Source: Eucalyptus grandis
Lineage: Eukaryota > Streptophyta > Magnoliopsida > Myrtales > Myrtaceae
DNA: 64,000 nucleotides
Assembly: GCF_016545825.1 (NCBI RefSeq)
Contig: NC_052617.1
Coordinates: forward strand, 5,786,600 to 5,850,599
Reading direction: 5' to 3'
Of the stretch, positions 1-12,199 are shown one piece after another. How positions within the stretch are numbered: the first letter of the stretch is position 1; each line of letters starts with the position of its first letter. The translations under genes were made by a program, and so were the position numbers. The notes below the pieces were generated by a model. It was not told where the DNA came from, ran no database searches, and saw only the letters and a program-made list of their open reading frames with translations.

Positions 1-836
1 CGTAAAAATGCACATGATAACTCATTTGTGTTATCCCACACCCTAAACTGGGTTTATTTTTTCTCACTACTTTTTTTAATTGTCAATTTAACTTCTTCTA
101 CACCTCAAGAAGTTCACTTCATGTTTTTAGTGCTTAGTTTGGTTGCGGCACATTTGTGTTTTAATCACAACGTCTTCCACTTAAGGTGATGTAGGGCCAT
201 GTCCATACTCTATGAGTGGAGCTTGACTTGATACACATGAATAGGGTGCTTTATGCGCATCCATGAGGGTGGTCAAATTGAAAAGTATGAACATATCTTG
301 TCTTACAATAAAATAGATAGTATAATATAGAAACATCTTTTCCTTTTGGAACTACTGTTATCACTGCATAGTTTGGTTTGATTGAATATTAGGAGTGATC
401 GATTTCAGAGTGAGGAGATTTCAAATCTGGAACCTAAAACCTATCTTGTTAGGAATGGTTTGCAGTTATATGAATAAAAAATCAACCCCGCTAACCCTAG
501 GACCAGCATGGGCTCTTTTTTTTTTTTTTTTTTAAGTTCATTATATATATATATATAGCGTCAAACATGAATATAATTCTTTCTATTTGTGGATATAATA
601 TTAAACATATTCAATTTGAACAAACATTTTTCTATTTTAAAAATAAGAGTTAAAGGATATACTTAGGGCTAGGGGTCTACCAATTCAAAGCCAATTTGAT
701 TCGAGGTTAACCTAGAATTGTGAACCAGCCTTGTAGGTTCCCAATTTCAAGTTCTTGAGTAAAACAAGCCAGTTTGGGGTATAGAATCAAGACCCAAACC
801 GGTCAAGGTCGGTGGTGGATTTCGGTTCTTTATATC
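1..836. other. AT-rich intergenic sequence, no gene seen
   Basis: I see no open frame with recognisable protein similarity here. The only structures are a poly-T tract near 511-532 and a short (AT)n run near 541-560. Most of it is probably decayed repeat sequence. Confidence 0.5.
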
Positions 837-1375
837 AAGTCAATGCATTCTCGTTCTATGTGATTTTTAAATTATCACAATTGGTTTGTTTGATAATATA
901 GCATCATGCATCATGCATGCCACATAATTTAAGCCTTACACACTAGATTTTCTCTAAGAGACAGCTTGTGTTCATTTAATGCTTGTGATATCAAGATTTA
1001 AATGCCAGATCCCATAGTTAAGTTCTCTTAATTAGCTACCCAACTTTTTACAAGAATACTATGCGAACCTCCTCTCTTTTTTTCAACTTCTTTCTCCCAA
1101 AATCACTTTTTTCGAATCAAGTCTATGATTAGATAAGTCTTCGTAATTAAATTGAGCCTAGCTCCAAAATCAGTCATGATCTCAAATTTACTTTTCCTTG
1201 TTTTATGGCCATCAATCCACTTCAAGCCAAATAAGTCTGGCTCTAATACCAATTGTGATGAAAAATAAGCAACTGAATTTATGAATGACTAACTGTGTGT
1301 GTTATTGAGTGATGGGAAACATAGAGTATTGGAGTGATGCAAGTGCGGTTGTAATCATCCTTGTATCTTGTTGCC
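837..1375 (+). repeat. Dispersed repeat, copy 1 (partner at 21.15-21.8 kb)
   Basis: This stretch aligns collinearly with 21152-21815. Both begin with gtcaatgcattctc and pass through catgcatgccacataattta, a caccagatttt/cactagatttt stretch and a tgatatc.agatttaaatgc motif. Many small gaps mean the duplication is old. No terminal repeats or coding frame were found, so its class is unknown. Confidence 0.6.
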
Positions 1376-1770
1376 CATCGTCTCATATTGTGAAGCTTCA
1401 TAATTTGTGGTTTATGTGGGAGCAAACCCATGCCACGCTTACTAATTTCTAGTCAAAATTTGTCAAAAAAAACTCCATTGAAAATTCATACAACAATTTA
1501 GAACTCAATTGGCAAAACTGAAAAATTTAACACCGATTTGACATCCATCTAATATATTTAGGGCTGATTAGATAGATTCCCTTAATCGTTAGTGAAGAAA
1601 CAATTCTCAAAGCCTAGCATCTTGGCAATTAAACTTTGAGCAAACACGAAATTGTAAGGGTAGATTAATGATTCTTTCCATATTATTGAAGAAATGAACT
1701 ATAATATGTTGAAATCAGCATGACAAATTTTGATAATTAACCCCGCTTATGGATGTAATTATACTTGAGA
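1368..1770 (-). pseudogene. Decayed 3' fragment of a MIKC* MADS-box gene
   Basis: The plus-strand text at 1376-1430 (ctcatattgtgaagcttcat, then gtgggagc) matches the antisense of the last exon of the intact MADS gene at 24750-24790 (ctcatattgtggagcttcat, gtgggagc). Further right, 1612-1660 (gcaattaaact then gcaaacac) matches the intron between its exons 10 and 11 at 25288-25315, and ttatggatgt at 1747 matches 25414. Order and orientation agree. The penultimate exon cannot be recognised between these blocks and no exon follows upstream, so this is a truncated, non-coding relic of a MADS paralogue. Confidence 0.55.
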
Positions 1771-2189
1771 CATATTATAAAAGTTCACGTCGAAAATCCA
1801 CTCTTTTTTTCATTTTTTTTCCACTTCATTTTTGTCGTCCTTCTCATTTTCTTCCATTGCTTGTTTGAGGCTTACCCTCATTCTATATGTGGTGTGAGGC
1901 TGAACACAGCAATCAGTACCAAAAGTATATGCTCTAGACATTATAGGCTAGTTAGCTCAATAGTTTAAATTAACAATCACCTAACTAACAAGCATAGTTA
2001 GAATGCAAATGAAGTGCGACTAGAGATCAGTCCTCCTAAACTTATGTGGAATGTAGAAGATTTTAAATTAGTGAAATGGTTGGATAAGGTTCGTCTCACA
2101 AAGAGAATTGATCTTGGAATTTGTCTTGAGCAAAAGATATACATCACACTCGAAATCAAATGATAGCGAACATTCATTGTTTTCAAATT

Positions 2190-2720
2190 TTAAGAGTTCT
2201 TTGTGAAATGACGCAAGTAAATGGATATGCAAAGAAAATGAAACTTAAGCATGTCATATACAGAGATGCAAAAAAATAGGATCCTAGGTTGGTCATGGCT
2301 TTCATATTTTAAGTTTTTCGAATAGAACATCGAAAGTGAATAAATTCTCAGAAAAATGAAACACAAACATAGAAAACTCATAAATGTAATGAGACAGAAG
2401 AAAAAATCGTATCATGTATACTCATCTGTCTGTTAGATATTTACCTAAGTAGAAAATGAAACCCTGTTCAGAGGTAAAATTGAGAATTAAACAGTAAATC
2501 ATAATAAGTCAATTGTAAATATATATAAATATAATATATATATGTTATTTTGATTGAAAAATAAAGAAGCGATAGGTAAGAAATATCCTTTTGAGGACTA
2601 TTGATGCCTTCAAAGGGTAGACTGTTGGATCTCGACAATTTGAAAGAAATAGAGGATTTTTTAAATCTGATCAAACAGAGGAGGGGAAAAAAAAAGAAAA
2701 ATTCAATGCTATGAACTATC
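2190..2720 (-). pseudogene. Truncated copy of the 5' region/intron 1 of the 453-aa gene
   Basis: This block is collinear with 11050-11560, the first intron of the intact minus-strand gene at 5.8-11.7 kb, and with 20100-20600. Shared landmarks are the tttcaaattttaagag stretch, a ggatcct/ggatcc step followed by a run ending in attttaagt, and the segment gttggatct.gacaattt...aaagaaatagagga. None of the protein-coding exons of the parent gene are recognisable to its left. I read it as a remnant left by local duplication and deletion. Confidence 0.5.
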
Positions 2721-2825
2721 ATGAGGAGAAATGGAAAGAAGTGAATGAGTTGCTCGGTAAAGGATTTGTCTCCTGATTTGTTGCATTATAGGTATTTGAG
2801 GCACTTGGGAATATATATATTTTTT

Positions 2826-3035
2826 ATATTGAGGATCTGCCCTAGCACACCTTATGGGTGCTCACGACACCCGCTGGACACCGGCCAGCGAAGACCAACA
2901 GCTATACCTTGGGGGGACTAGCACAGGACCCTACCACCCATGACCCCCACTTAAGCCGCAATCAACTAGTCGGGAATCGAAGCCAAGACCTCAAGGTCGA
3001 CTAAACCCTAACCAACTGGGCTGCCTATGGGTAGG
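2826..3035 (-). mobile_element. tRNA-derived SINE
   Basis: Read on the minus strand, the right end begins ggcagcccagttggttaggg, which fits a Pol III A box. About 25 bases later comes ttggcttcgattccc, which fits a B box (GGTTCRANNCC). The body is GC-richer than the surroundings and ends on the left in an AT-rich tail. An internal Pol III promoter of this type is the hallmark of tRNA-derived SINEs. It sits inside a copy of the local repeat, which confirms that it is an insertion. Confidence 0.6.
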
Positions 3036-3049
3036 TAAATATATATATT

Positions 3050-3236
3050 AGTAACCCAGGGAACTCCGTAAGCCGACAGCCAGCGAGCAAACCCTGGGGG
3101 AGCGACTGCAAGACCCACCACCAGAGTACTCTAGGTAAGAATTTCTAACGACGCCTCTAAGATTCTAACTCCTCTCATTCGTGAGCAAGAGAGAGCCCCA
3201 AGCCAACTGCGCCGCTGCGGGCGATGGTATGGGTAG
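3050..3236 (-). mobile_element. Second SINE-like element
   Basis: It lies directly beside the first SINE. Read on the minus strand it starts gcagcggcgcagttggcttg (A-box-like) and later contains gagttagaatctt (weak B-box-like). It is flanked by near-identical sequence, atgggtaggtaaatat on the left and atgggtaggcaaatat on the right, which is best read as a target-site duplication. Its family differs from its neighbour's. Confidence 0.45.
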
Positions 3237-3415
3237 GCAAATATTAGTACACGTGTTATTAAAAAAAAAAAAATGTGTACACGTGTTATTAATCATTTTT
3301 GGATAGTTTGACAAGTAACTCTTCAAATGAAGAAATGTGTCAAAATAAATTCAAAAAATAAAATTTTAAAAATTATCGAAAGGTTAACTCTTGGACATCT
3401 ATCTGATTGTTTTGG

Positions 3416-3929
3416 GTTAATACCTCGAAAAAAACCCCAAACCGGTACATTTATAACAAATTTACCCCAAACTATTTTTTTTACCATGAAAAACTCCAAA
3501 CTGGTACACCTGTGATAAATTTATCCCGATTAACCATTAAAAAAAACCCTAAATTGGTACATTTATGACAAATTTACCCCAAATTAATTTATTCGATCGC
3601 AAAAAACCCCAAATTGGTAAATTTGTGACAAATATACCATTCACTAAATTGGATTAATACCACAAAAAAATCATAAAAATTGTAAACCATGACAAATGAA
3701 GCATAAAATCCTAAATTGGTATATTAATTAACTGTCACGTATCATTTAACTTAATAATTTAACAATAAAATTTAACGAAAATTAACATATGATAAATTTG
3801 TCGCAAGTGTACCAGTTTGGGGTAATTTATCAAAGGTATACCAATATAGGGTTTTTGGTAGTCAAAAAAATAGTTAAAAGTAAATTTGTCACTGGTGTAT
3901 CAGTTTAGGATTTTTCAGGGTATTAACCC
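3416..3929. mobile_element. Non-autonomous foldback/MULE-like element with long inverted repeats
   Basis: The left end reads gggttaatacctcgaaaaaa and the reverse complement of the right end reads gggttaataccctgaaaaat. The inverted similarity continues inward through repeated 'aaatttaccccaaa...ggtaca' modules. No transposase frame is present. The sequence attgtttt on the left and ttgtttttt on the right resemble a short target-site duplication. Comparison with the uninterrupted copy at 14.9 kb (ctatctgtttattgtctatt) gives the empty site. Confidence 0.6.
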
Positions 3930-4060
3930 TTGTTTTTTGTTTCCATCTTACACTTTAGTGACTTTTGCAAGATATGACAAATTTCACTAAATTATGATTG
4001 CGGTTAAATTAACTTCAAGATAGATAGCTAATTAATAATTCGTGGACACCAAACAAAGAA

Positions 4061-5798
4061 GAAACATTGACCTTGGTTAATCACAATCGATATTTGTAAC
4101 AGAGCCCATAATTAGCATTTTCAGTTGTTCCATTCGAAATTTAGAATTTGCATGATGTATATTTCGGTGAATCCATGAGCTTTCTTCGTCAGAAGCGAAT
4201 CCATGGGTTCAGGCAAAAAACGTGCTCCTAATATTAAACTAGCTTTGAATTTCGCAGGATCATCACTAATTTCAAGCCACACACCTAGATTACATCACCT
4301 GTAAAAAATGTTTGATTTTCACAAGTGCCTTTAGGATTATGCAATATGTATGCATTGTTATGGCAAATTTCCAAGTGTGCACGTTTATGATCTTGAGACT
4401 GCAAGTGAGAATTACTTAACATGATTTTTGCAGTTCCTAACCTCGCCTCTTTCTGTTGTATTGTACGGTAGTCTTGTTAGCAAAATCCTGTTTCTCATTT
4501 GTCTATTTCATTATATCATATTAGATGAAGTTTGATTTGACTATTGATGTATGACTGGTTATCGTTTTGCTTTTACTTTTATCAACGTCGCACCAATTTT
4601 TTTCCTTTTCTTTTAAATTAAACTCTTTTTTTAAAATTATTTAGAAAATGCATATGTAAAGCTCATTACAAGAGAGATAAGTGCCGATAGATATGCTCGA
4701 TATAGATTATGGGCTCATTTCTTAACAATTTAACCTTTTAAGATAAATGGTTGTCTAAACATTGGCTACTAAATTCCTAGAAGAATATGAACAGCTACTC
4801 ATCAAAAAGATGATATTGTCATTTAGCACAAGCTCTTCAAGCTCATACTAATCGTAACTTAAAATGATATATCTTAACTCTTCTCCCATCCCTCCCCCTG
4901 CTTCACTTCTACCTCTATCGTTGCCGCCCTGCTGCCCCACTAACATTGATGCTGCTTATGCCATGCTTCTCTTTCTCTCTCTCTTCCCCCAAGGGTAAGC
5001 ACAAGAATTTGATCAAATTTGCCGATTTTGGGTAGTTCACAGTTCCTAAAAATTGGAACTAGTAATAATCGGTTTGATTTTCGATTCCAGGTGTGCACTA
5101 AACAACTGGACTAGACTGATAGTTTTATTGTATTGCCAAAAGGCTGGAGAAGAGGATAAAAAAAACATTCATACATGGACTTACACTTTGCGAGAGTGTT
5201 CCATTCCTCTCGAGAGTTCAAAAACAAATTTTTTTCTAATCTCCTTTCCAATTTAGTGTTCCAATCCTTGCTAGGGAATAGGGAAAAAGGAAAAAACAAA
5301 AAACAAAAGAAGAAGAAGAAGAAAGATCATGGTGGTTCTTGGACTAGGTGGGCTGGTTCTTGGTTTCACAAATAAGGAATCAATCCTTCTGGTTCAAATC
5401 CCAGTTCCAAGATATGATTCGGTACTCTAGAACCAATCATCCCTATTCTACCCTACCCATGTTAGCGCACTTAATCTGAGGATGAACAACCGAACGATTG
5501 ACCTAAAATAAGATTAATTAAGAAAGAAAAACTGCACGAAATGCCCCAACTCTGATGAGGAGCATGTAGCTCTATAGCTCAAGCTGAGCCCAGATGCAAA
5601 TACAACTCATGCGACTGCAGAGAATATAAGCAAATAGATCCACATATAAATAGAAAGGTTGTCGAAGCTTCATGCCTAAAAGAAAACTTAGGTTCAAAGT
5701 AACAAAGATGAGAAGGCAAAGTTTGAAGCTACATTTCAAAGTTTGAAACTTAAAATAAAAGAAAACCCAGGTCCCCAGCAGAACCGCGCCTCTCACTC
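4061..5798. other. Intergenic/3' flank, no gene seen
   Basis: The stretch is AT-rich, with a (GAA)n-like run near 5308-5325. Open frames here are short, overlap on both strands and show no family resemblance. The last ~100 bases are the 3' flank of the gene that ends at 5799. Confidence 0.4.
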
Positions 5799-8700
5799 CT
5801 ACGAGAACTCGCAAGAACATCCATGGAAAGAGGCCGCTACAGATCTTTCTTCCCGATCAATTTTCCGGGAGCGTCCTTGGTTGCGGCCCACTATTGGATT
5901 ACCTCCTTGCATTTTTGTGGATCTCGACGGACCTGACAATGCCCGTATCGCGTAATGAGCCAAAAGCATGGAAAATGCGCATAATATGGAAGTGTGATAT
6001 GCCCCAAGTCATCATCGCCATATTCTTATTAACATAATTTTTTGAGTCCAAGATATAAAGTGAGCTCCTAATAACAATGTGATTTGCTCATCATATAGCA
6101 ACAGACTAAAATGGCATATAGTATTATCATAAGGTCCGTGCGATTTCGAATAAGTAAAATGCTTATTAAAGCAATAATTTCCGAGCACTCACCACGTTGA
6201 CTCGCTAAGAACATCCTCAGATGGGGGTCGATCGGTAAACCAAGAGTTTCGTACATCGGATCATAGACACTGTTCATAATCCCCCCAGAGCTGTTATTAT
6301 TGAGACACGAAAAAAACGAGAGGGAAAGTTAACATAAAATAGGCAGAAATTATCTGAATCAAAATGCTGCAATATATCGAAAAGGTTGTTCAGTGTGTAC
6401 TTAACTCATACCTTTGAGGTTGAAAACTAGTATTAGCCGGTCCAAAATTGGCCCCAGGTTGACTTTGTTCCTCAGTGATTCCATCCATCTACATGATCCA
6501 CATACGAGAAAATATCTTAGTTAAGATCCTAACCACATTTGGGTATGAAATAAATCAATAATCGTAATTCAGTACCGACTAATAAAACTACTATTTATAA
6601 GAAAGTTGACCCGAAAATGTTTAGCAGATGAGGATGACGAATGTCGTTTCTCATAAATACCATCAAAATTCGAGATCACTGTCTACTTTCTTGCAAAAGT
6701 TTTCATCCGAGAGGGCTCACATTATTAGGCAATAAAAAAAAATGTAATAATGAACCACAATATTGCCATTTATTTGTTAGATTAATCACAAACTATAAGT
6801 ACCTTACTGTACGTGTTCATTGTTCTCAAATGATATTGATTACCAATATAGTAACTTCCACCATCCTATAGGAAATTATTGAAGATGATGTTTTTGTGTT
6901 GACTGATGTATTTCGAACATCAAAATCAAAATGAATGCGTATTCTGGACTTAAAAAAAAAATTTGTAGTTTTACCATTTCTGGGTTCATGAATTGGCTTT
7001 GCCCTGGGTTCAGATTTGGGATAACTTGAGGAGCTTCATTAGAAAATCCAAGTGGACTAGTAAAGGAAACCCAATAAGTAAGTCTATACAGAACCATGAA
7101 AGAACTCCATATTCAGAATCTTGAAGAACTCCATAATGTAGAATGATACACAATGAAGAATGCAGTTGATGGAAAATTGAACGAGGCCTAGAAAAGGTTC
7201 CTAAACAGTAATGAAGAATGAACTAAGCTTAGATACCTTTGAGGTAAAGATGATGCAGGATGCGAGAACATTATGCCATTGTCAGCATCATTAACGAAAC
7301 TTTGCACAAATGGTGCTTCATTAAGTTGTTCATAAGATGGTGAATATTGAGGCCTAGATTCAAAGAGCAAAAGAGGATTAACGACAGTGACAAAGGGTAT
7401 ATATCATTGAAATAACTATGGCGACAAACATGATCAACAAAAAAGCATATAGCATATAGCATATGACATTTGTTGTGCTTTGATTCTTGCTATTACTTGT
7501 GCATATAAAGGAAGGAACACAAAACATAAACAGTCAAAAAGGGAGGAAAATCATTAGAAGTTTGAATCAACTAGAACTAAGCAGGATAACCTAAACGATC
7601 ATTACTATTGGGTCCAGCAACATATTTTGAGGACATTTATCAAACAGTATTACACAAACGAAAACTACCAATATTATTGTTAACCAATGTTTTTTAAGGA
7701 ACATTTTCATGCTTTGCTACTGCAGAAAGTGCAAACTTCATCAAAATCACAGCTACAAAGCCTAATACATTTGAACTATTTTTACTTCATGAAGTTATAA
7801 TTGCTCAAAAGGTTAAAAAATAAATCTCGGCATTATAGAATCATGAACTGCAAAGATAAACGAAGTCTGACCCAATCATCATCAAAGTTTCAGGCATTGT
7901 AGAATCATGACTTTGTAGATCTGCATCAAGGATTGGAAGCTGATTTGGTTGCACATGTTGTGCTCGATAGAGACTTTTCCTGTTTATACAATACAAACAA
8001 ATCTGATACCATCACTAACACAAGGGCATCACAAGTTGAACGATTTGGGTGTGCTTTATTTTGCACAGTGTAGGTGCTTCTAGTGGTAGACAGAATATTC
8101 CCTTACAGCCTTTCCATTTCATCTAGGGTTTTCAAGTTCTTCCTCACATTGAAAAAAAAAATAAAAATCAATGTAGATAAGGAAACAACAACAGGATTAA
8201 GTCAACGGTGCGACATTAACCTCCTTAAAAAAGTAATAAGTTTGATTAATTGTGATATTTGGTATTATATATTTCTTGTGTTTGGAAAGGAATATCGAAT
8301 GACAAGTTAGTTTTTTTTTTTTTTTTTTTTTTGAAGTACTAAGACAGTGTAGGTACACGGTAGGAGAATCAACTCTACCAGCAAGGCAAAAACTATTGAC
8401 AACAAGAGATAACTCTTGTTCTAGGAGTAAATATGCTTAATAAGTATCTCCACCCGGAGACATCACTGAAATATTGAGAAAAGCTCAAGCAAGACTGCTA
8501 GGGAAAGAACAAATACCGATATGGGATAGAGGTCTCAGGTGATAACGTGGATATGTCTACAGCTGCGGGTATACGTGCATCAGATGCATCAACAAGCACT
8601 TCATTGATCTGTTGCTGAGACATACCATGAGGCCTGATATAATTCGTGGGTTATGTTTATGATTTTACACGGTTCTCATGACGGAGATGAGGAAAAGAAA

Positions 8701-10040
8701 AGCTCAGTATATACCAAATAGGCAAAGCTTGTTGAGGTGTCCCCGAACTAGAATACTGAGCATCAAGAACAAACGGGATCATTGATAATTCATCGATGAA
8801 TTGGTGGGACCTGAATTCGAGTAATTCGTGACAAGCATAAAACAATATGACGTTAAACAAACTCCATGATTCTACAAATTGCAATATATACTTACTCTCA
8901 ATAGTATCTTCACATTACATAAATATAAATACTACTAATGATATATATATAAAAGGTTGAACTGAATACCGAATTGGCGCCTTGGAATACTGACCATTCA
9001 GTACATTTGGGATGCTTGGAGCTTCACTTATAAATCGATGGGTCCAGAATTTTCAACAGAATTCATCAACACGCATTTTTTCTTTCATTTGGTGCAATTG
9101 ATTTTTTCTTATAGGCTTTAAAGTCAGTTAAAACATGTGCTATGAGTATAAAACAATGGAGAAGAGCTCGATTATGTACCCTGAAGAGGCTTCATAAGGA
9201 TTAGTTTGGTCGCAGATGACCTGATTTTCCTCTTGTCGGTGGGTCAAATGAGGCGCCTCATGCCCCACTCCAAGTCCCATCTAGTTAAGAGCAACAAGTA
9301 TTCACATTCACACGGTATTAGCACCATTATATTCCAATGGTATTGTTATATCGAGCTTCATGAGACTTATCACGAGGGTTGAAGTCATGAATATACTTAC
9401 TTCACTGTAAGGGAATGGCGTTTGAGGCCAAGGAATTGGCCAACTCTGGTCGGAATGGTTCCCTCCAATAGTCCATGCTTGCTCGCCGCTCGTGTTGCCG
9501 CCTTCTAACAAACCTCTTTGGTGAAGACTGGGTTTTCATGCATCAAACATTTGAGAAAATCCTCAGGATAAGCTATGGCATAGTTGACATATCGTAATAT
9601 GAAATATCTTTTTAGAAGTTTAATATGTAAATGAGAAAGCTCATGTCCACAAACCTAGTTGGCGGTTGAGTGGGTTGCGTCGACATCATCTCCGCTTGGC
9701 GAAAAGGCTGATCTGGTTCTCGAGTTACTAATTCCAACTGATCACGATGAAGAGATGTAAACAATTATATATATAAATTGATGTCCTATTGTATGTTTAT
9801 CTATAGTTAATACGGAATAGAAAAGACGATAATTAGGGTGCATCATTTTGGAAATTTATCAAAATATTGTCATACAGTTGGCGAAGGGAAGCAGTCCAAT
9901 GATGATGGTTCTTCATTGTTGCCGAGATAGTTTTCTTCTTGAAGCTCGAGGTTTGGAGACGTGACCAGAATAAATTGACCTGGATTTGGTGGTGCCACAT
10001 GAAATGGATGGGCATTTCCATCTGAAGAACGATCTTCCAT
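5799..10040 (-). CDS. Unassigned modular Q/P/N/S-rich protein, 453 aa, 13 coding exons
   Basis: I do not recognise the family. Coding exons: 9876-10040, 9655-9737, 9401-9527, 9180-9280, 8970-9026, 8715-8810, 8517-8633, 7872-7979, 7237-7353, 6975-7056, 6412-6488, 6193-6290, 5799-5932. All introns are GT..AG, the phases chain without a stop, and the total is 1362 nt. The start is MEDRSSDGNAHPF, just inside the exon after an acceptor; an upstream 5'UTR exon ends at 11604. The product has no signal peptide, membrane segment or catalytic motif and looks disordered. Modules recur: EAPSIPN and EAPQVIPN (exons 5 and 10), NEAPF (exon 9), and D-A dipeptides before Q. The tail is basic (RNQGRSRKIDREER). 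Exon 4 opens MGLGV, like the restored last exon of the MADS gene at 24.7 kb, at the same phase 0 junction. A MADS-less MIKC* C-terminal derivative is my inference; exon chaining is direct evidence. Confidence 0.75.
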
Positions 10041-10046
10041 ATCTTC

Positions 10047-11329
10047 CTGAACAAAATTCAAGAAAAATCAAGTTAATAAAAGTCCAATTCACAAATCGTC
10101 GAAAAGAAGAAAAGAGGTGCTTTCTTAGTTTTTTTTTTTTTTTTTTAAAGGAAAGAAGTACATAATCACCTATTGTTATGATAAAAAAAAAAAAAATACC
10201 GAGGACATTGAGTGCTTTTTTTTTTGGTCGAATGGACATTGAGTGCCTATGTTTGTGAAAATTGGCTGTAAGTCATTCGACGTAACTATTTGAAACATTG
10301 AATCCCACGGGGAAGATGGGGGCAATAAGTGAGGACATAAAAGGATTAGTGAAAATATCTAATAGTAAGGAAAATAGTGAAGAAAAATGTAACCGCGATA
10401 GTCGGAATTCCGTTTAATCTTATCAAGGTAATTATTGCACATCAAAATAAATTTATTTGAACTTGCTTTGCTTGAGAACAACTAAGCAGATTTTTGGGAA
10501 GTGTTACAAGAGCTAGACTTTTAAATATTTTGTTTACCTAGCCGTTTAAACATATAGGAGCGTTAGAGGCGTTCCCCGTAATTCGAGATGGTTATTGTAT
10601 CGTCATTTTTTTCTATAAATGTAAGATTCTTTATTTATTAACCCATGCTAGGATAGACTTGAGAAATATTAAAAAAACGAAGGCAGTCATATCCTTATTT
10701 ACTCCGAAAACGGAACTACGACACGTCGGAGAGGTTTGACCACGTTTTCTCTCTGGGTGTTATCAAGGGGTGATTTTCATTAGAGATGGTGAGTGATTTT
10801 AAACAAAAATGGCCAGACCTTGTACATTCAAGATTCAGCCATCATGTCCCAGATATTCATCACCTTGCACGTGTTATCTACTAATCCTTGACATGCTCCT
10901 GGCCTTTTTTTTCTTTTTCTTTTTCTTTTTCTTTTTCTTTTTTTCCAAAAGGAGATTCTGATACTAAAAGGTTAATTGAGACTAGATTTGTTTGTCAAAG
11001 CATGTTTAGTAGATTTGGTAAATGAACTTTCACGATGACTCCAAATTACTCGGTGTTTTCATGGTTTTCAAATTTTAAGAATTCCTTAAGCAAACAGTGT
11101 AAGAAAATAGAGTTTCGAAGAAAATGAAATTTAAACTGTGTTTTATAGAGAGACGTGAAAAGGAGGATCCAAAATTCTCAATGACTTAACTCATTCCACA
11201 TTTTAAGTGTTCCTGATAGAACATCATAATTAAGTAAATTAAGAGAAAATAAAACATAAACAGGAACAACTCACATACATAACTGGGAGAAAGAAGATGG
11301 AATCATATGCGGTGATAACAAGGACAACT

Positions 11330-11390
<61 letters not shown>

Positions 11391-11603
11391 AATCTACTCA
11401 AACAGAAGATAGAATCATATTCGGTGATAAAATTGAGAGAAATAATGAATCATAAAAATATATTTGCAAGACATCTTTTGAAGTACTATTCGTACCTACG
11501 AATGGTGGATGGTTGGATCTTGCCAATTTAAAAGAAATAGAGGAAGTGGTTGAGGAAAATGGAAGATTTGTTAAGTAAATAAACTAGGAATAAGGAGGCA
11601 TAC
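10047..11603 (-). other. Intron 1 of the 453-aa gene
   Basis: On the minus strand the donor is CTG|GTATGC at 11603 and the acceptor is TTCAG|GAAG at 10047. The intron contains a copy of the duplicated block seen at 2.2-2.7 and 20.1-20.6 kb, a pyrimidine-rich ctttttcttt repeat near 10905-10945 and an (AT)n microsatellite. The link between the 5'UTR exon and the coding exons is inferred from splice signals only. Confidence 0.5.
11333..11386. repeat. (AT)n microsatellite
   Basis: A perfect AT dinucleotide run of about 54 bases lies inside intron 1 of the minus-strand gene. The duplicate at 20.3 kb lacks it, so it expanded after the duplication. Confidence 0.9.
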
Positions 11604-11710
11604 CAGAAGATAGAGATGACAAGCTGAAGGGGGGAAGGGAGCAGGTATCGAGGCAAAATGAGCTATTCTGCTGTGCTCTTGAATGCGACCCTCGGAGGGC
11701 ATATTTAGGG
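11604..11710 (-). promoter_or_regulatory. Core promoter and 5'UTR exon of the 453-aa gene
   Basis: On the minus strand a TATA-like CCTAAATATG lies at about 11700-11709. It is followed by a pyrimidine-rich leader and a donor CTTCTG|GTATGC at 11603. The duplicate at 20630-20740 keeps the same layout with a better TATA box. Promoter-proximal sequence upstream (about 11790-11940) is also conserved between the two copies, which supports a real promoter. Confidence 0.5.
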
Positions 11711-12199
11711 GAAGAGAGAAGGCATCAAAGGCTGTTCTGACCCACTGCCAATAAAGTGAGACAATCCCAGGTTTTAAGTACCAATAAATATTTCAGTGAG
11801 GAAAATGTGAAGGTTTGTTTGGATTTTTCTTGAGGCGTGCATATAGTGATGGTTATAATATTTTCATGTGCTTTTTCTATGGCTGTTGTTATGCTTGCTC
11901 TAAGTTTGCGATTAATATTTTTTTCCTATTTAGATGTTGTTCATTTTGACAGGTAACTTCGTTAAGATTTTGTTCGTTTTGATGGGTAACTTCGTTAAGA
12001 TTTTGTTCGTTATAACGCATAACAAGCTCGATTAAGTAGTTTTGGCAGGTGTCTTAAGCTCTAAAATATATCCAATTTGTCGTGACATCCCACGATAAAT
12101 AAATCTAACCGTAAGGTAATTTCTAAATTCCATAACGTAAACTAACAATTTACTTTGGACAATAAAATTTGTACAAAGTTAAAATCTCTACTGTAATAT

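Larger units (their letters stand above)
2690..4060 (+). repeat. Local ~0.6 kb repeat, copy 1, split by nested insertions
   Basis: The copy is in three pieces. 2690-2815 carries the atgaactatcatgag...aaatggaaa...gagttgctc block. 3255-3415 carries the gtttgacaagtaac...gaaatgtgtc and aggttaactctt block. 3930-4060 carries the ttgcggttaaattaacttc-like tail. The intact copies at 12.2-12.7, 12.8-13.4 and 14.5-15.1 kb have these parts joined. The gaps hold two SINE-like elements and a foldback element, so the insertions are younger than the repeat. Confidence 0.6.

Noticed and set aside
7575..7640. Possible extra micro-exon (VAGPNSNDR) in the 453-aa gene
   Set aside because: The exons on either side (ending 7872 and starting 7353) join in phase without it, and its acceptor is weak.
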